A stretch of 15,949 nucleotides of DNA, from positions 1 to 15,949 of the forward strand of contig DATLZD010000023.1 of assembly GCA_035574155.1 (NCBI GenBank). Direction: 5' to 3'. Shown here in pieces: positions 7,781-14,444 of this stretch; position 1 is the first letter of the stretch, and each line of letters begins with the position of its first letter. The DNA is from HRBIN24 sp035574155 (GTDB lineage: Bacteria > Chloroflexota > Dehalococcoidia > SM23-28-2 > HRBIN24). The notes below the pieces were generated by a model. That model was not told the origin of the DNA and searched no databases. It saw only the letters and a program-made list of their open reading frames with translations. A program made the position numbers and the translations under genes.

Positions 7781-9094
7781 ATGCGCATGCTCCCGCGTCG
7801 CGTGCAGGATGCATGGATTCCCTTGATGCGCCGCGCCCTGAACATCCTTGAGCAGAGCATCAATGAGCGGGGATGGTTGGCGCAAGCCTCGGTATGGGAA
7901 GTAGACTCCGGTGCTGGCAACGGGTCGCCATACTTGAAAAGGGCGCTTAAGCCCGATGCCAACGTGCAGGTGATGTGCTACGAGGACGAGATAGCACAGT
8001 CCGATGAATTCTCCAGATTCTTCGAGGCACTAAAGCAGGAATTTGCAGCACAAGGTGAGCTTGAGTGGATGCGTCGACCTGTAGCTTACCCTGACGAAAA
8101 GAAAGCTTGTCTGCGCAACCTAGTTCGACCAGCCTTGGTAGCTTACGTGAAGGAAAGCTTCATAGAAAACTATGGGTTTGCGGACATGGACACCTCTAGA
8201 GCTATAGCTGTGTTGGAGGACCTGCTACTCGGTCTCAAGAATGAATTGATCACGTATAGGGCCATTGCCCCCCTTGTTGACTTGAGTGGCCCCGGAGACG
8301 AGATCAAGGTGGACGACTGTCTCGCTTTATGTCCCTTGAATACGAATACCGTGCTGGAAATTTTGAATACCTGTGGCGCAGACCTGGGGAATTTTTACCT
8401 ACGGTGGCACCACTCGTTGAAATGTGCATACGCTTTCGTGTACACGTATGAGGTGGCTTGGGGCTCCCCAACCGTTCCGAATGTGGATCTAATTCGCGAC
8501 GCCCTATCCGCGCTTAGGGTGCTGAAGGCAGGCGATGTAGACGTGCCGCTCGTTTACGCTCGACCTGATTCCGCTCGGTTAACAAACTGCTTGGGCTTCG
8601 TTGCATGGGCACCCCTTTTTACTAAGCCCTTCGGACAGTCGAGGTATCTGCTGAGCATTGAAGATGTGCCACTACTGAAACAAGTATACATGCGCATTCG
8701 CCGTTTGCCACCCTCTGCAAGGGAGAGGATTGCGCTTGATAGACTCAACATGGTCTACGAAAGATTAAGGCCCCAGGATCAGTTAATTGATTCGTGGGTC
8801 GGCCTCGAAGCCCTATTGAACATAGAGAGCGAGATCAGGTTTCGCACTGCCCTACGCCTTGCGTTTTACCTGGGGAATGATGCAAACGACCGCGAAAAAC
8901 TCTATACAGCTGCTCTCGCAACATATGATGCACGGTCTCGGACGGTGCATGGACGCCGCGTCGATGACCCCCAAGCTAAAGCAGACCAGGCAGTGGAGTT
9001 GCTGCGAAGATGTCTCCGAAAGGCGTTGCTGGACGGGCTCCCTAATTGGATTGAATTCGACAAAAGGCAGATCGTAGTAGGCGGAGGTGCCTGA
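7781..9094 (+). CDS. HEPN-domain protein (Apea-like), probably horizontally acquired RNase/defence gene
   Basis: A 437-aa soluble protein of two parts. Residues about 1-310 match no family I can name with confidence; the stretch GDEIKVDDCLALCPLNTNT (about 170-190) resembles the central strand region found before Apea-type HEPN domains. Residues about 315-415 look like the helical HEPN domain: DQLIDSWVGLEALLN, FRTALRLAFYLG, then YDARSRTVHG with the RxxxxH motif at R385 and H390. HEPN proteins with this motif are often metal-independent RNases in phage defence or toxin systems; the motif is intact here and the frame is unbroken. Sampled lines are 45-50% GC against about 70% for neighbours, and AT-ending codons are common, so recent transfer is likely. 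No nucleotidyltransferase or antitoxin partner is adjacent. Its end overlaps the ribosome site of tldE. Confidence 0.82.
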   Translation: MRMLPRRVQDAWIPLMRRALNILEQSINERGWLAQASVWEVDSGAGNGSPYLKRALKPDANVQVMCYEDEIAQSDEFSRFFEALKQEFAAQGELEWMRRPVAYPDEKKACLRNLVRPALVAYVKESFIENYGFADMDTSRAIAVLEDLLLGLKNELITYRAIAPLVDLSGPGDEIKVDDCLALCPLNTNTVLEILNTCGADLGNFYLRWHHSLKCAYAFVYTYEVAWGSPTVPNVDLIRDALSALRVLKAGDVDVPLVYARPDSARLTNCLGFVAWAPLFTKPFGQSRYLLSIEDVPLLKQVYMRIRRLPPSARERIALDRLNMVYERLRPQDQLIDSWVGLEALLNIESEIRFRTALRLAFYLGNDANDREKLYTAALATYDARSRTVHGRRVDDPQAKADQAVELLRRCLRKALLDGLPNWIEFDKRQIVVGGGA

Positions 9095-9096
9095 GG
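9090..9096 (+). repeat. Right copy of 7-bp direct repeat flanking the HEPN gene
   Basis: CCTGAGG here overlaps the HEPN stop codon (9092-9094) and the first base of the tldE GTG start. It repeats the 7766-7772 sequence. Joining the two copies would leave tpx followed by AAGGGAG, ten bases and the tldE GTG, a workable gene start. Confidence 0.35.
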
Positions 9097-10649
9097 TGTT
9101 GCCCCTGTCGGAGCTGGAGCGGGCGGCCCGGGAGGCCCTAGCCTTCCTCATGGCCCAGGAGGACGTGGAGGAGGCCGAGGTCTTCGTCTCGGCCAACGGC
9201 ATCCTCCACGCCCGCCTCAACTACACCTCCCACATCCCCAGCAACGGCGTCGAGGAGCCCAAGTCCATCGAGAACTTTGGCATCGGCGTCCAGGTCGTCT
9301 TCCGGGCGGCCGAGGGCGAGCTGCGGCGCATAGGCTTCGGCTCCGAGCCCTCCGACCTGTCGCTGGACGGGGTCCGCTCCGCCCTGGACAAGGCCCGCCG
9401 CGGCGCCGTGGCCGACCCCGAGTTCGTCAGCCTGCCCAGGCCCACCGGCGAGGAGCGCCGCCTGCGCGACTACCACGACCCCCGCCTGATGGAGCTGGCC
9501 GATGCCGACCTGGTGGACGCGGGCTGGCGGGTGGTGCGGGCCGGCCTGAGGGCCTTCCGCAGCGCCGAGGCCCTTTCCGCCCTGGGCCGCTCCCCCGAGG
9601 AGCTGGCCCTCATCCTGGGCGGCGACGTGACCCTCCTCCAGGAGCGGGTGGCCTTCTGCTCCAGCGCCATGCCTGACGTCCAGACGGACGAGTCCACCCT
9701 CATCATGTCCTTCATCACCGCCATGGTGGAATCGGAGGGTGGCAAGGGCTCCGGCTACGACGCCACCACCCACCTGGAGCGCTTCAGCGGCGAAGCGGGT
9801 CGCGAGGCGGCCGAGAACGCCGTGCGGGCCATGGGCGGCGTGCGGGTGCCCGGCGGGACCTACCGCGTCGTCCTGGGGCGCCAGGCGGTGATGGACATCC
9901 TCGAGAACCTGGTGCTGCCGGGCATCTCCCTGGGCACCTTCTATGCCGCCGCCAGCCCCTTCTTGGGCCAGTTGGGCAAACAGGTCGCCTCCCCCAAGTT
10001 CACGCTGGTGGACGACGGCGCCGCCCCTGGGCTGGCCGGGTCCAAGGGCATCACCTGCGAGGGGCTGCCCACTGGCCGCACCGAGCTGATACGCGACGGG
10101 GTGCTGGTGGGGCTCCTGGCCAACTGGTACGAGTCCCAGCGCATCCTGCGCGACCCCCGCGCCCGCGAGAAGCTGGGTGTGGACCCCCGGGAGTGGCGCA
10201 GCGCCCTGGTGCCCCGCAACGGCTTCCGCTTCGCCCGCGGCGGTGGCCGCCACTTCGACGCCCAGCCCGGCATCTACCCCACCAACGTCCTCATTCCCGG
10301 CGACGTGGAGTCCCGGGACGAGCTGTTGCGTCTGGTGGGCGATGGCCTCTACATCGGCCGCATCTGGTATACCTATCCCGTCAACGGCCTGCGGGCCGGC
10401 GACTTCACCGCCACCGTCATCGGCGATTCCTTTGTCATCCGCGACGGGCGGCTGGCGGAGCCCATCAAGCCCAACACCCTGCGCATCAACGACAACGTGC
10501 GGCGGGTCCTCCAGGGGGTCCTAGGGGTGACCAAGGAGGCACGGCCCACCCTGGTCTGGGCCGCCGACGAGATCGTCTACGCACCCGAGATAGCGGTGGA
10601 GGCGCTGGACCTGCAGCCCATCGCCGAGTACATGGAGACCGCCTACTGA
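9096..10649 (+). CDS. tldE: TldE/PmbA, non-catalytic partner of TldD
   Basis: A 517-aa member of the TldD/PmbA family. It has the family fold (LVDDGAAPGLAGSKGITCEGLPTGRTELIRDGVLVGLLANWY in the C-terminal half, written here as two adjoining conserved blocks, and YTYPVNGLRAGDFTATVIGD) but lacks the HExxxH zinc site, as expected for TldE. It should pair with TldD at 5276 to form the protease. Confidence 0.88.
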   Translation: MLPLSELERAAREALAFLMAQEDVEEAEVFVSANGILHARLNYTSHIPSNGVEEPKSIENFGIGVQVVFRAAEGELRRIGFGSEPSDLSLDGVRSALDKARRGAVADPEFVSLPRPTGEERRLRDYHDPRLMELADADLVDAGWRVVRAGLRAFRSAEALSALGRSPEELALILGGDVTLLQERVAFCSSAMPDVQTDESTLIMSFITAMVESEGGKGSGYDATTHLERFSGEAGREAAENAVRAMGGVRVPGGTYRVVLGRQAVMDILENLVLPGISLGTFYAAASPFLGQLGKQVASPKFTLVDDGAAPGLAGSKGITCEGLPTGRTELIRDGVLVGLLANWYESQRILRDPRAREKLGVDPREWRSALVPRNGFRFARGGGRHFDAQPGIYPTNVLIPGDVESRDELLRLVGDGLYIGRIWYTYPVNGLRAGDFTATVIGDSFVIRDGRLAEPIKPNTLRINDNVRRVLQGVLGVTKEARPTLVWAADEIVYAPEIAVEALDLQPIAEYMETAY

Positions 10650-10655
10650 GGCGCG

Positions 10656-10937
10656 TCAGCGGGCAGGGAAGAGGCCCAGGGCCTCCTGCAACGTCTGCAC
10701 CGGCACGATGCGCGGCGTGCCGATCTTCATGAGCGGCCGGAAGTAGCGGACCACCTGCGCGTAGTCGTCCGCCTCCAGCAGGACGTAAAGGGTGTGCTCA
10801 GGCGGAGCGATGTAGCTCCCCAGCACCCTTACCCCGGCAGCCCTGATGTGCTCCTCGCTGGACAACTGGTGCAGCGGCGCTGGGTTATCGGCCGGGCACA
10901 GGTCCGGCGTATGCTGATGGATGGCCATGAACAGCAT
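10656..10937 (-). CDS. Conserved small protein of unknown function, alpha/beta
   Basis: A 93-aa protein with no signal peptide or membrane span. It begins MLFMAIHQHTPDLCPADNP, has a central SEEHIRAAGVRVLGSY and VLLEADDYAQVVRYF, and ends with a VPVQTL strand. The alternating strand-helix pattern with LEADDYAQVVRYFRP suggests a ferredoxin-like, dimeric alpha-beta-barrel fold of the kind seen in small DUF3303/GYD-type proteins. I cannot name the family or function. The His-x-His and Cys near the N terminus could bind a metal, but this is a guess. ATG 10937 has an AAGGGGGAG ribosome site three bases upstream. It is convergent with tldE (6-base gap), with a 250-base upstream region holding a candidate promoter and a foldable leader. 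Confidence 0.75.
   Translation of the reverse strand: MLFMAIHQHTPDLCPADNPAPLHQLSSEEHIRAAGVRVLGSYIAPPEHTLYVLLEADDYAQVVRYFRPLMKIGTPRIVPVQTLQEALGLFPAR
10671..10685. terminator. Palindrome at the tldE / 93-aa gene convergence
   Basis: GAGGCCC-A-GGGCCTC is a perfect 7-1-7 palindrome just past the tldE stop and inside the last codons of the convergent gene. It could slow transcription of tldE, but there is no T-run, so a terminator role is weakly supported. Confidence 0.25.
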
Positions 10938-10950
10938 GTGCTCCCCCTTG

Positions 10951-11027
10951 CGTCCGCGGGGCTACATGATGGCGTGAGCAGGGGCCTGCCGCTCGGCCCC
11001 ATCTGCCCTCGACACCACCCGCGGACG
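10951..11027 (-). promoter_or_regulatory. Nested inverted repeat in the leader of the 93-aa gene
   Basis: A perfect 10-base inverted repeat (CGTCCGCGGG at 10951-10960 and CCCGCGGACG at 11018-11027) encloses a second hairpin (GGGGCC 10981-10986, GGCCCC 10995-11000, eight-base loop). On the minus-strand transcript the outer stem ends directly before the ribosome site of the 93-aa gene (about 10941-10949), so folding could control translation. The stem is GC-rich and the region non-coding. No known riboswitch class is recognised. Confidence 0.45.
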
Positions 11028-11057
11028 GCCCGAGTGCCCGGGAGGCCTGACAGGGCC

Positions 11058-11087
11058 AGGGTAGCCCCCGCCCCCACGGGCGGTCAA
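11058..11087 (-). promoter_or_regulatory. Candidate promoter of the 93-aa gene
   Basis: On the minus strand TTGACC (11082-11087) and TACCCT (11058-11063) are 18 bases apart, almost the same as the nadE promoter (TTGACC-18-TACCTT). Transcription from about 11051 would give a leader of roughly 115 bases. Confidence 0.45.
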
Positions 11088-11117
11088 GGACGGGCTATCC
11101 GGCCCGTCCCGGGGCCA

Positions 11118-11140
11118 CCGCCGGCGACGCGCCCCGGCGG
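11118..11140 (-). terminator. GC-rich hairpin after the metal-uptake operon
   Basis: CCGCCGG (11118-11124) and CCGGCGG (11134-11140) form a 7-bp stem with a nine-base loop about 50 bases past the znuB stop. No T-run follows, so termination here is only a possibility. The rest of 10938-11188 holds no coding signal I can support. Confidence 0.25.
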
Positions 11141-11188
11141 CGATCCGCGCGGCCTCGCCCGACAAGGCCCCGGGCGGCAGCGGGGGGC

Positions 11189-12049
11189 CTACGTCGCCGC
11201 CTGCTCCGACCGCAGGCGACGGGCCACGGCCCGCATCCGGCCCAGCAATAGGGCCAGGGCGAAGAAGGCCGTGGCCACCAGCACGATGGCGGCGCTGGGC
11301 GAGACGTCAGCATAGTAGGCCACGTAGAGACCGGCCACGGACGAGGCCAGCCCCGCCGCCACCGCCACGGCCATCATCCCTCCCAGGCTGCGGGCCAATA
11401 GCTGGCCGGTGGCGGCTGGCGTTACCAGCAGGGCCACCACCAGCACTATACCCACCGCTTTCAGGGCGATGACGGTGGTCAGGGCCACCAGCGTCAGCGT
11501 CCCCATCTGCACCAGCTCCACCGGCACGCCCAGGGCGCTGGCCATGGTGGGGTCGTAGCTGACAATGAGCAGCTCCTTCCAGAACAGGAACACCAGGGCC
11601 AGGACCAGCCCGCCAACGGCGGCCATGAGCCAGATGTCCTCCCAGCCCACCGCCAACACATTGCCGAACACGAAGGCGAAAAGGTCGACAGTGTAAGTGC
11701 TGCGACGGCTGGCCAGCAGCACCCCCAGGGCGAAGGCGGCCACGAAAACGGTGCCCACGGCGGTGTCGTGCTTCAGGGCGCCACGCCGGGCCAACAGGCC
11801 GATGAGGAGGGCCGTGGCCAGGGCGGCCAGGGCCCCGCCCAGATAGAGGTTGCCTCCCAACAGGAAAGCCGCCGCCACACCGCTGAAGGTGGCGTGCGGT
11901 ATGGCGTCGCCCAGGAAGGCCATACCCTTCAGGACCACATAGCAGCCCACCACCGCCGCCACAACCGAGGCCAGGCAGGCAGCTATCAGCGCCCGCTGCA
12001 TGAACTCCAGCGTCCACGGCTCCCATAGGGGGTCAAGGATGGTCAGCAT
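11189..12049 (-). CDS. znuB: Zinc/manganese ABC transporter permease (ZnuB-like)
   Basis: A 286-aa integral membrane protein of the ABC-3 (ZnuB/MntB/SitC) family, which forms the metal channel in the cytoplasmic membrane. About eight hydrophobic segments are visible. The family landmarks are GCYVVLKGMAFLGDAIPHATFSGVA near the N terminus (split here as GCYVVLKGMAF and LGDAIPHATFSG), LKAVGIVLVVALLVTPAA, and the DVSPSAAIVL loop near the C terminus. The frame is open up to 12124, but ATG 12049 has a good GGGAGGG ribosome site, and LTILDPLWEPWTLEFMQRAL is a normal beginning. It overlaps the end of the ATPase gene by 17 bases. Metal choice cannot be settled from the permease; zinc is favoured by the linked Fur/Zur-type regulator. 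Confidence 0.92.
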   Translation of the reverse strand: MLTILDPLWEPWTLEFMQRALIAACLASVVAAVVGCYVVLKGMAFLGDAIPHATFSGVAAAFLLGGNLYLGGALAALATALLIGLLARRGALKHDTAVGTVFVAAFALGVLLASRRSTYTVDLFAFVFGNVLAVGWEDIWLMAAVGGLVLALVFLFWKELLIVSYDPTMASALGVPVELVQMGTLTLVALTTVIALKAVGIVLVVALLVTPAATGQLLARSLGGMMAVAVAAGLASSVAGLYVAYYADVSPSAAIVLVATAFFALALLLGRMRAVARRLRSEQAAT

Positions 12050-12794
12050 ACACCCTCCCTTCCTCACGGATGAGGAGCAGATGGCGGCGGTAGGTCTCCT
12101 GCAGCACGTCCTCCCGCAGCACATCCTGGAGGCGTCCGAAGGCGATGACGCGCCGGTTGAGGAAGACGGCGTGGTCGAAGTGGGTGGCCACGCAGCTCAG
12201 GTCGTGGGTGGCCACCAGCAGCGTCTTCCCTTCGGCAGCCAGCTCCTGGAACAGGTGCAGGAGGTCGTGCTGCACGGGGGCGTCCAGCCCGGCGAACGGC
12301 TCGTCCAGCAGCAGCAGCTCCGCCTCCTGGGCCAGGGCGCGGGCGATGAGCGTCCGCCGCTGCTCCCCTCCCGACAGCTCGCGGATGCGACGTCGGGCCT
12401 TGTCAGCCATTCCCACCCGCTCCAGGGCCTGCCAGGCGACCTCGCGGTCGCGACGCCCTGGACGGCGCAGGGGTCCCAGCAGGCCGTAGCGGCCCATGAG
12501 GGCCATCTCGAAGACCGTGATGGGGAAGGCCCAGTCCACCGCTTCCGTCTGGGGCATGTAGCCCAGGCGACGGCGGTCGGGGCGCGCACCGAAGGCCAGC
12601 ACCTCTCCCCGCCAGGGCCGCTGCAGCCCCAGGATGGTCCGCAGGAGGGTACTCTTGCCTGACCCGTTGGGGCCGACCAGCCCCGCCAAGCAGCCCCGCT
12701 CTATGCTGAAGGTTACGCCCTCCAGGACCGGGGCGCCGTCGTAGCCGGTCCAGAGGTCGCGGACCTCCAGGGCCATGGTCTCTGGCTGGGCCAT
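12033..12794 (-). CDS. znuC: Zinc/manganese ABC transporter ATP-binding protein (ZnuC-like)
   Basis: A 253-aa cytoplasmic ATPase that powers metal uptake. All nucleotide-binding motifs are present: Walker A GPNGSGKST (41-49), Q-loop Gln82 in MPQTEAVDWAFPI, signature LSGGEQRR (from 140), Walker B LLLLDEPFAGLD (from 160) and switch His197 in ATHDL. The DWAFPITVFEMALMGRYG segment after the Q-loop is typical of the Mn/Zn/Fe group. ATG 12794 is seven bases after a run of Gs that can act as a ribosome site; GTG 12797, one codon earlier, is the alternative. The start shares TGATG with the znuA stop, so translation is probably coupled. The permease gene overlaps its end. Confidence 0.94.
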   Translation of the reverse strand: MAQPETMALEVRDLWTGYDGAPVLEGVTFSIERGCLAGLVGPNGSGKSTLLRTILGLQRPWRGEVLAFGARPDRRRLGYMPQTEAVDWAFPITVFEMALMGRYGLLGPLRRPGRRDREVAWQALERVGMADKARRRIRELSGGEQRRTLIARALAQEAELLLLDEPFAGLDAPVQHDLLHLFQELAAEGKTLLVATHDLSCVATHFDHAVFLNRRVIAFGRLQDVLREDVLQETYRRHLLLIREEGRVYADHP

Positions 12795-13741
12795 CACGTC
12801 CCCCCCAGACAGCGGACCAGCTCACGGCCATTATGGCGCATCATGTCCAGGTAGGAACGCACCCGCTGGTCGAAGGCGTCGGAGTAAAGGGTGCATACCC
12901 GCAGGCCCAGGTCCTGCGCCAGGCGGGCCAGGAGGCGGTCGGGGCCCTCCAGCTGGGGCTCGGTGAACACGGCCGGCACACCCTCCTGCTGAAGGAGCTG
13001 CCGCAGGGCAGCCACCTGACCGGCGCCTGGCTCCGCCTCGGGGGTGGTCACCAGGTAGCCCACCTCGGCCAGTCCGTAGCGTCGGGCCAGCCAGTGAAAG
13101 GCGGCGTGGCTGGTCACCAGCTTTCGCCTCTGCGGGGGCACCTGCTGCAGCTGGCGCTCTATCTCGGCGTCCAGGTCGCGCAGCTGCCGGATGTAGTCCC
13201 TGGCCCGCTGGCGGTACCCCTCGGCATTGGCGGGGTCTAGGGCAGCCATCTCCTCCGCCATGACGTCCACGTATTGGCCGGCCACCCCGGGATCGAGCCA
13301 CAGGTGGGGGTCACCTTCCGGCCCCGAGTGGTCGTGGCCCTCCTCCGGGTGCCCGTCCACCCCTGCACCTGGGACCTCCAGCCCCAGGCGCTGCGCGGCT
13401 ACTGGCCCCACCTCCACCAGCCTGGCGTCGGGGGCCTTGTTGGCCGTCACCGCCTCCAGGAGCGGGCCTTCCAGTCCCAAGCCGTTGGCGAAGATGAGGC
13501 GTGCCTGGCCGATGCGACGGGCCAGAGAGGGAGTGATGTCGAAGGTGTGGGGATCGGCATCGGCCGGCATGATGGACTGGACCCGCACGGCATCGCCCGC
13601 CACCTGCATGGCCAGGTCCGCCAGGATGGGCGTGGTGGCCAGCACCAGGGGTCGGTCGTCCTCCTCGCTGGCACAGGCGGCCAGCAGCAGGAGGGTGCAG
13701 GTGATACCAAGTATCAGTCGATGCCAAACGAAAACGCTCAC
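12794..13741 (-). CDS. znuA: Zinc/manganese ABC transporter substrate-binding lipoprotein (ZnuA-like)
   Basis: A 315-aa cluster 9 (A-1) metal-binding lipoprotein. The signal peptide ends in the lipobox LLAAC, with Cys23 as the lipidated residue. Likely metal ligands are His65 (DPHTFDI), His146 (DPHLWLDP), His212 (SHAAFHWLA) and Asp288 (LYSDAFD), the standard pattern of this family. A short loop HPEEGHDHSGPEG (131-143), with three His, precedes His146; His/acid-rich loops here are more common in zinc than manganese proteins. The GTG start at 13741 has a GAGGTGA ribosome site and overlaps the regulator stop by four bases (GTGA). A Fur-box-like palindrome lies inside codons 9-14. Zinc is favoured, but manganese is not excluded. 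Confidence 0.93.
   Translation of the reverse strand: MSVFVWHRLILGITCTLLLLAACASEEDDRPLVLATTPILADLAMQVAGDAVRVQSIMPADADPHTFDITPSLARRIGQARLIFANGLGLEGPLLEAVTANKAPDARLVEVGPVAAQRLGLEVPGAGVDGHPEEGHDHSGPEGDPHLWLDPGVAGQYVDVMAEEMAALDPANAEGYRQRARDYIRQLRDLDAEIERQLQQVPPQRRKLVTSHAAFHWLARRYGLAEVGYLVTTPEAEPGAGQVAALRQLLQQEGVPAVFTEPQLEGPDRLLARLAQDLGLRVCTLYSDAFDQRVRSYLDMMRHNGRELVRCLGGT
13702..13716 (-). promoter_or_regulatory. Fur-box-like palindrome inside the start of znuA
   Basis: TGATACCAAGTATCA is a perfect 6-3-6 palindrome. Compared with the Bacillus Fur-family 7-1-7 box TGATAATNATTATCA it matches 11 of 14 fixed bases. It shares 12 of 15 bases with the site before the regulator gene at 14176-14190. It lies in the znuA signal-peptide codons, so it may be a second binding site or chance. 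Confidence 0.4.
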
Positions 13742-14172
13742 GTCTCACCTCGCCGGTCATGGGACTCACGACAGGACAGGCAGCGGCCGTAGAACTCCAG
13801 CCAGTGGCCCTGGATCTCGTAGCCGGTGCTGCGGGCCAGCTCCCGCACCAGGTCCCCTACCGCGCACTCTTCCAGGTCCTGGACGCGCCCACAGCCGACG
13901 CACACCAAGTGATGGTGGTGATGACGGTGGTCCGAGAGGCGGTAGTGCAGGCGCCCGTCCTCCAGCAAGACCCGGCAAAGGATGCCCATATCGCATAGCA
14001 GACGGACGGTTCGAAAGACGGTGGCCCGCCCGGCAGATGTCTGGCGCATCACCTCTTCGGCTGTGAAGTGCTCGGCACGGCTGAGGATGGCCCGCAGGAC
14101 GGCGCGCCGGGCTGGCGTCAGCCGGTAGCCCCGCGCCGCCAGGGCGCCCTCGATGGCCTCGATGGCTGGCAT
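13738..14172 (-). CDS. Fur-family metal-responsive repressor, probably Zur-like
   Basis: A 144-aa cytoplasmic DNA-binding regulator. The N-terminal winged helix spans about residues 1-80, with GYRLTPARRAVLRAIL and the recognition-helix region SAGRATVFRTVRLL. The dimerisation and metal-binding domain has a His run (DHRHHHHHLVC, 81-91) and two CxxC pairs, C91/C94 and C131/C134, forming the usual structural zinc site. The family includes Fur, Zur, PerR and Mur; being first in an operon with a ZnuABC-type importer favours Zur, but sequence alone does not fix the metal. ATG 14172 has a GAGG ribosome site at about 14181-14184 that overlaps the candidate operator, fitting self-repression. Its stop overlaps the znuA start. 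Confidence 0.92.
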   Translation of the reverse strand: MPAIEAIEGALAARGYRLTPARRAVLRAILSRAEHFTAEEVMRQTSAGRATVFRTVRLLCDMGILCRVLLEDGRLHYRLSDHRHHHHHLVCVGCGRVQDLEECAVGDLVRELARSTGYEIQGHWLEFYGRCLSCRESHDRRGET

Positions 14173-14175
14173 CGG

Positions 14176-14190
14176 TGATACCTCGTCTCA
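14176..14190 (-). promoter_or_regulatory. Fur/Zur-box-like operator before the regulator gene
   Basis: TGATACCTCGTCTCA is an imperfect palindrome (5 of 6 paired) similar to the Fur-family box. It lies just downstream of the predicted transcript start and overlaps the ribosome site of the regulator gene, a position that would allow repression of the whole operon. Confidence 0.5.
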
Positions 14191-14201
14191 GTTAGGTTCC
14201 G

Positions 14202-14230
14202 AGCATAGCACCCTGTGGGGCCGTCGTCAA
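14202..14230 (-). promoter_or_regulatory. Promoter of the regulator-znuACB operon
   Basis: On the minus strand TTGACG (14225-14230) and an extended -10 TGCTATGCT (hexamer TATGCT at 14202-14207) are 17 bases apart. The predicted transcript start, near 14195, is next to the candidate operator at 14176-14190. Confidence 0.6.
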
Positions 14231-14250
14231 CACCGCTTTGCGCCACGTCC

Positions 14251-14278
14251 TTGACAGCGGGCGCCGATGCCCTATATT
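14251..14278 (+). promoter_or_regulatory. Strong promoter of the small His/Cys protein gene
   Basis: A perfect -35 TTGACA (14251-14256) and -10 TATATT (14273-14278) are 16 bases apart. This is the best consensus promoter in the window and is back-to-back with the regulator promoter, 20 bases away. A small hairpin, CTTCG-ACTA-CGAAG (14286-14299), sits in the leader just before the ribosome site. Confidence 0.65.
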
Positions 14279-14312
14279 TGAGGCGCTTCGACTACGAAGG
14301 GGGTGCATGACC

Positions 14313-14444
14313 ATGTCCCAGCAGCAGCGAAAGCCCTGGTGGCGCCGCCTGCACGACGCCACCTGCCCCGGCTATCGCAACGTCAAGCTCTTCCAGCAGC
14401 TGTGCCCGGTCTGCCGGAGCGAGGGGAGACGGGCAGGCTCCTAG
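14313..14444 (+). CDS. 43-aa His/Cys microprotein, possible metal-binding
   Basis: A small soluble protein, MSQQQRKPWWRRLHDATCPGY at the start and LFQQLCPVCRSEGRRAGS at the end. His14, Cys18, Cys31 and Cys34 form an H-x3-C-x12-C-x2-C pattern that could bind one zinc ion. The rest is basic. I do not recognise the family. ATG 14313 is nine bases after the core of a near-perfect AAGGGGGTG ribosome site (14297-14305); ATG 14307 is the alternative and adds two residues. It has a strong TTGACA/TATATT promoter and a convincing ribosome site, so I judge it a real gene. Being divergent from the metal regulator suggests a metal-related role, which is inference. Confidence 0.65.
   Translation: MSQQQRKPWWRRLHDATCPGYRNVKLFQQLCPVCRSEGRRAGS

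Noticed and set aside
7750..9096. Insertion sequence or toxin-antitoxin pair at the AT-richer island
   Set aside because: There is no transposase, no terminal inverted repeat, and no second small gene next to the HEPN gene that could be a nucleotidyltransferase or antitoxin.
12050..12124. N-terminal extension of the permease with many Cys and Arg
   Set aside because: It is the znuC 3' end read in another frame; ATG 12049 has a clear ribosome site.
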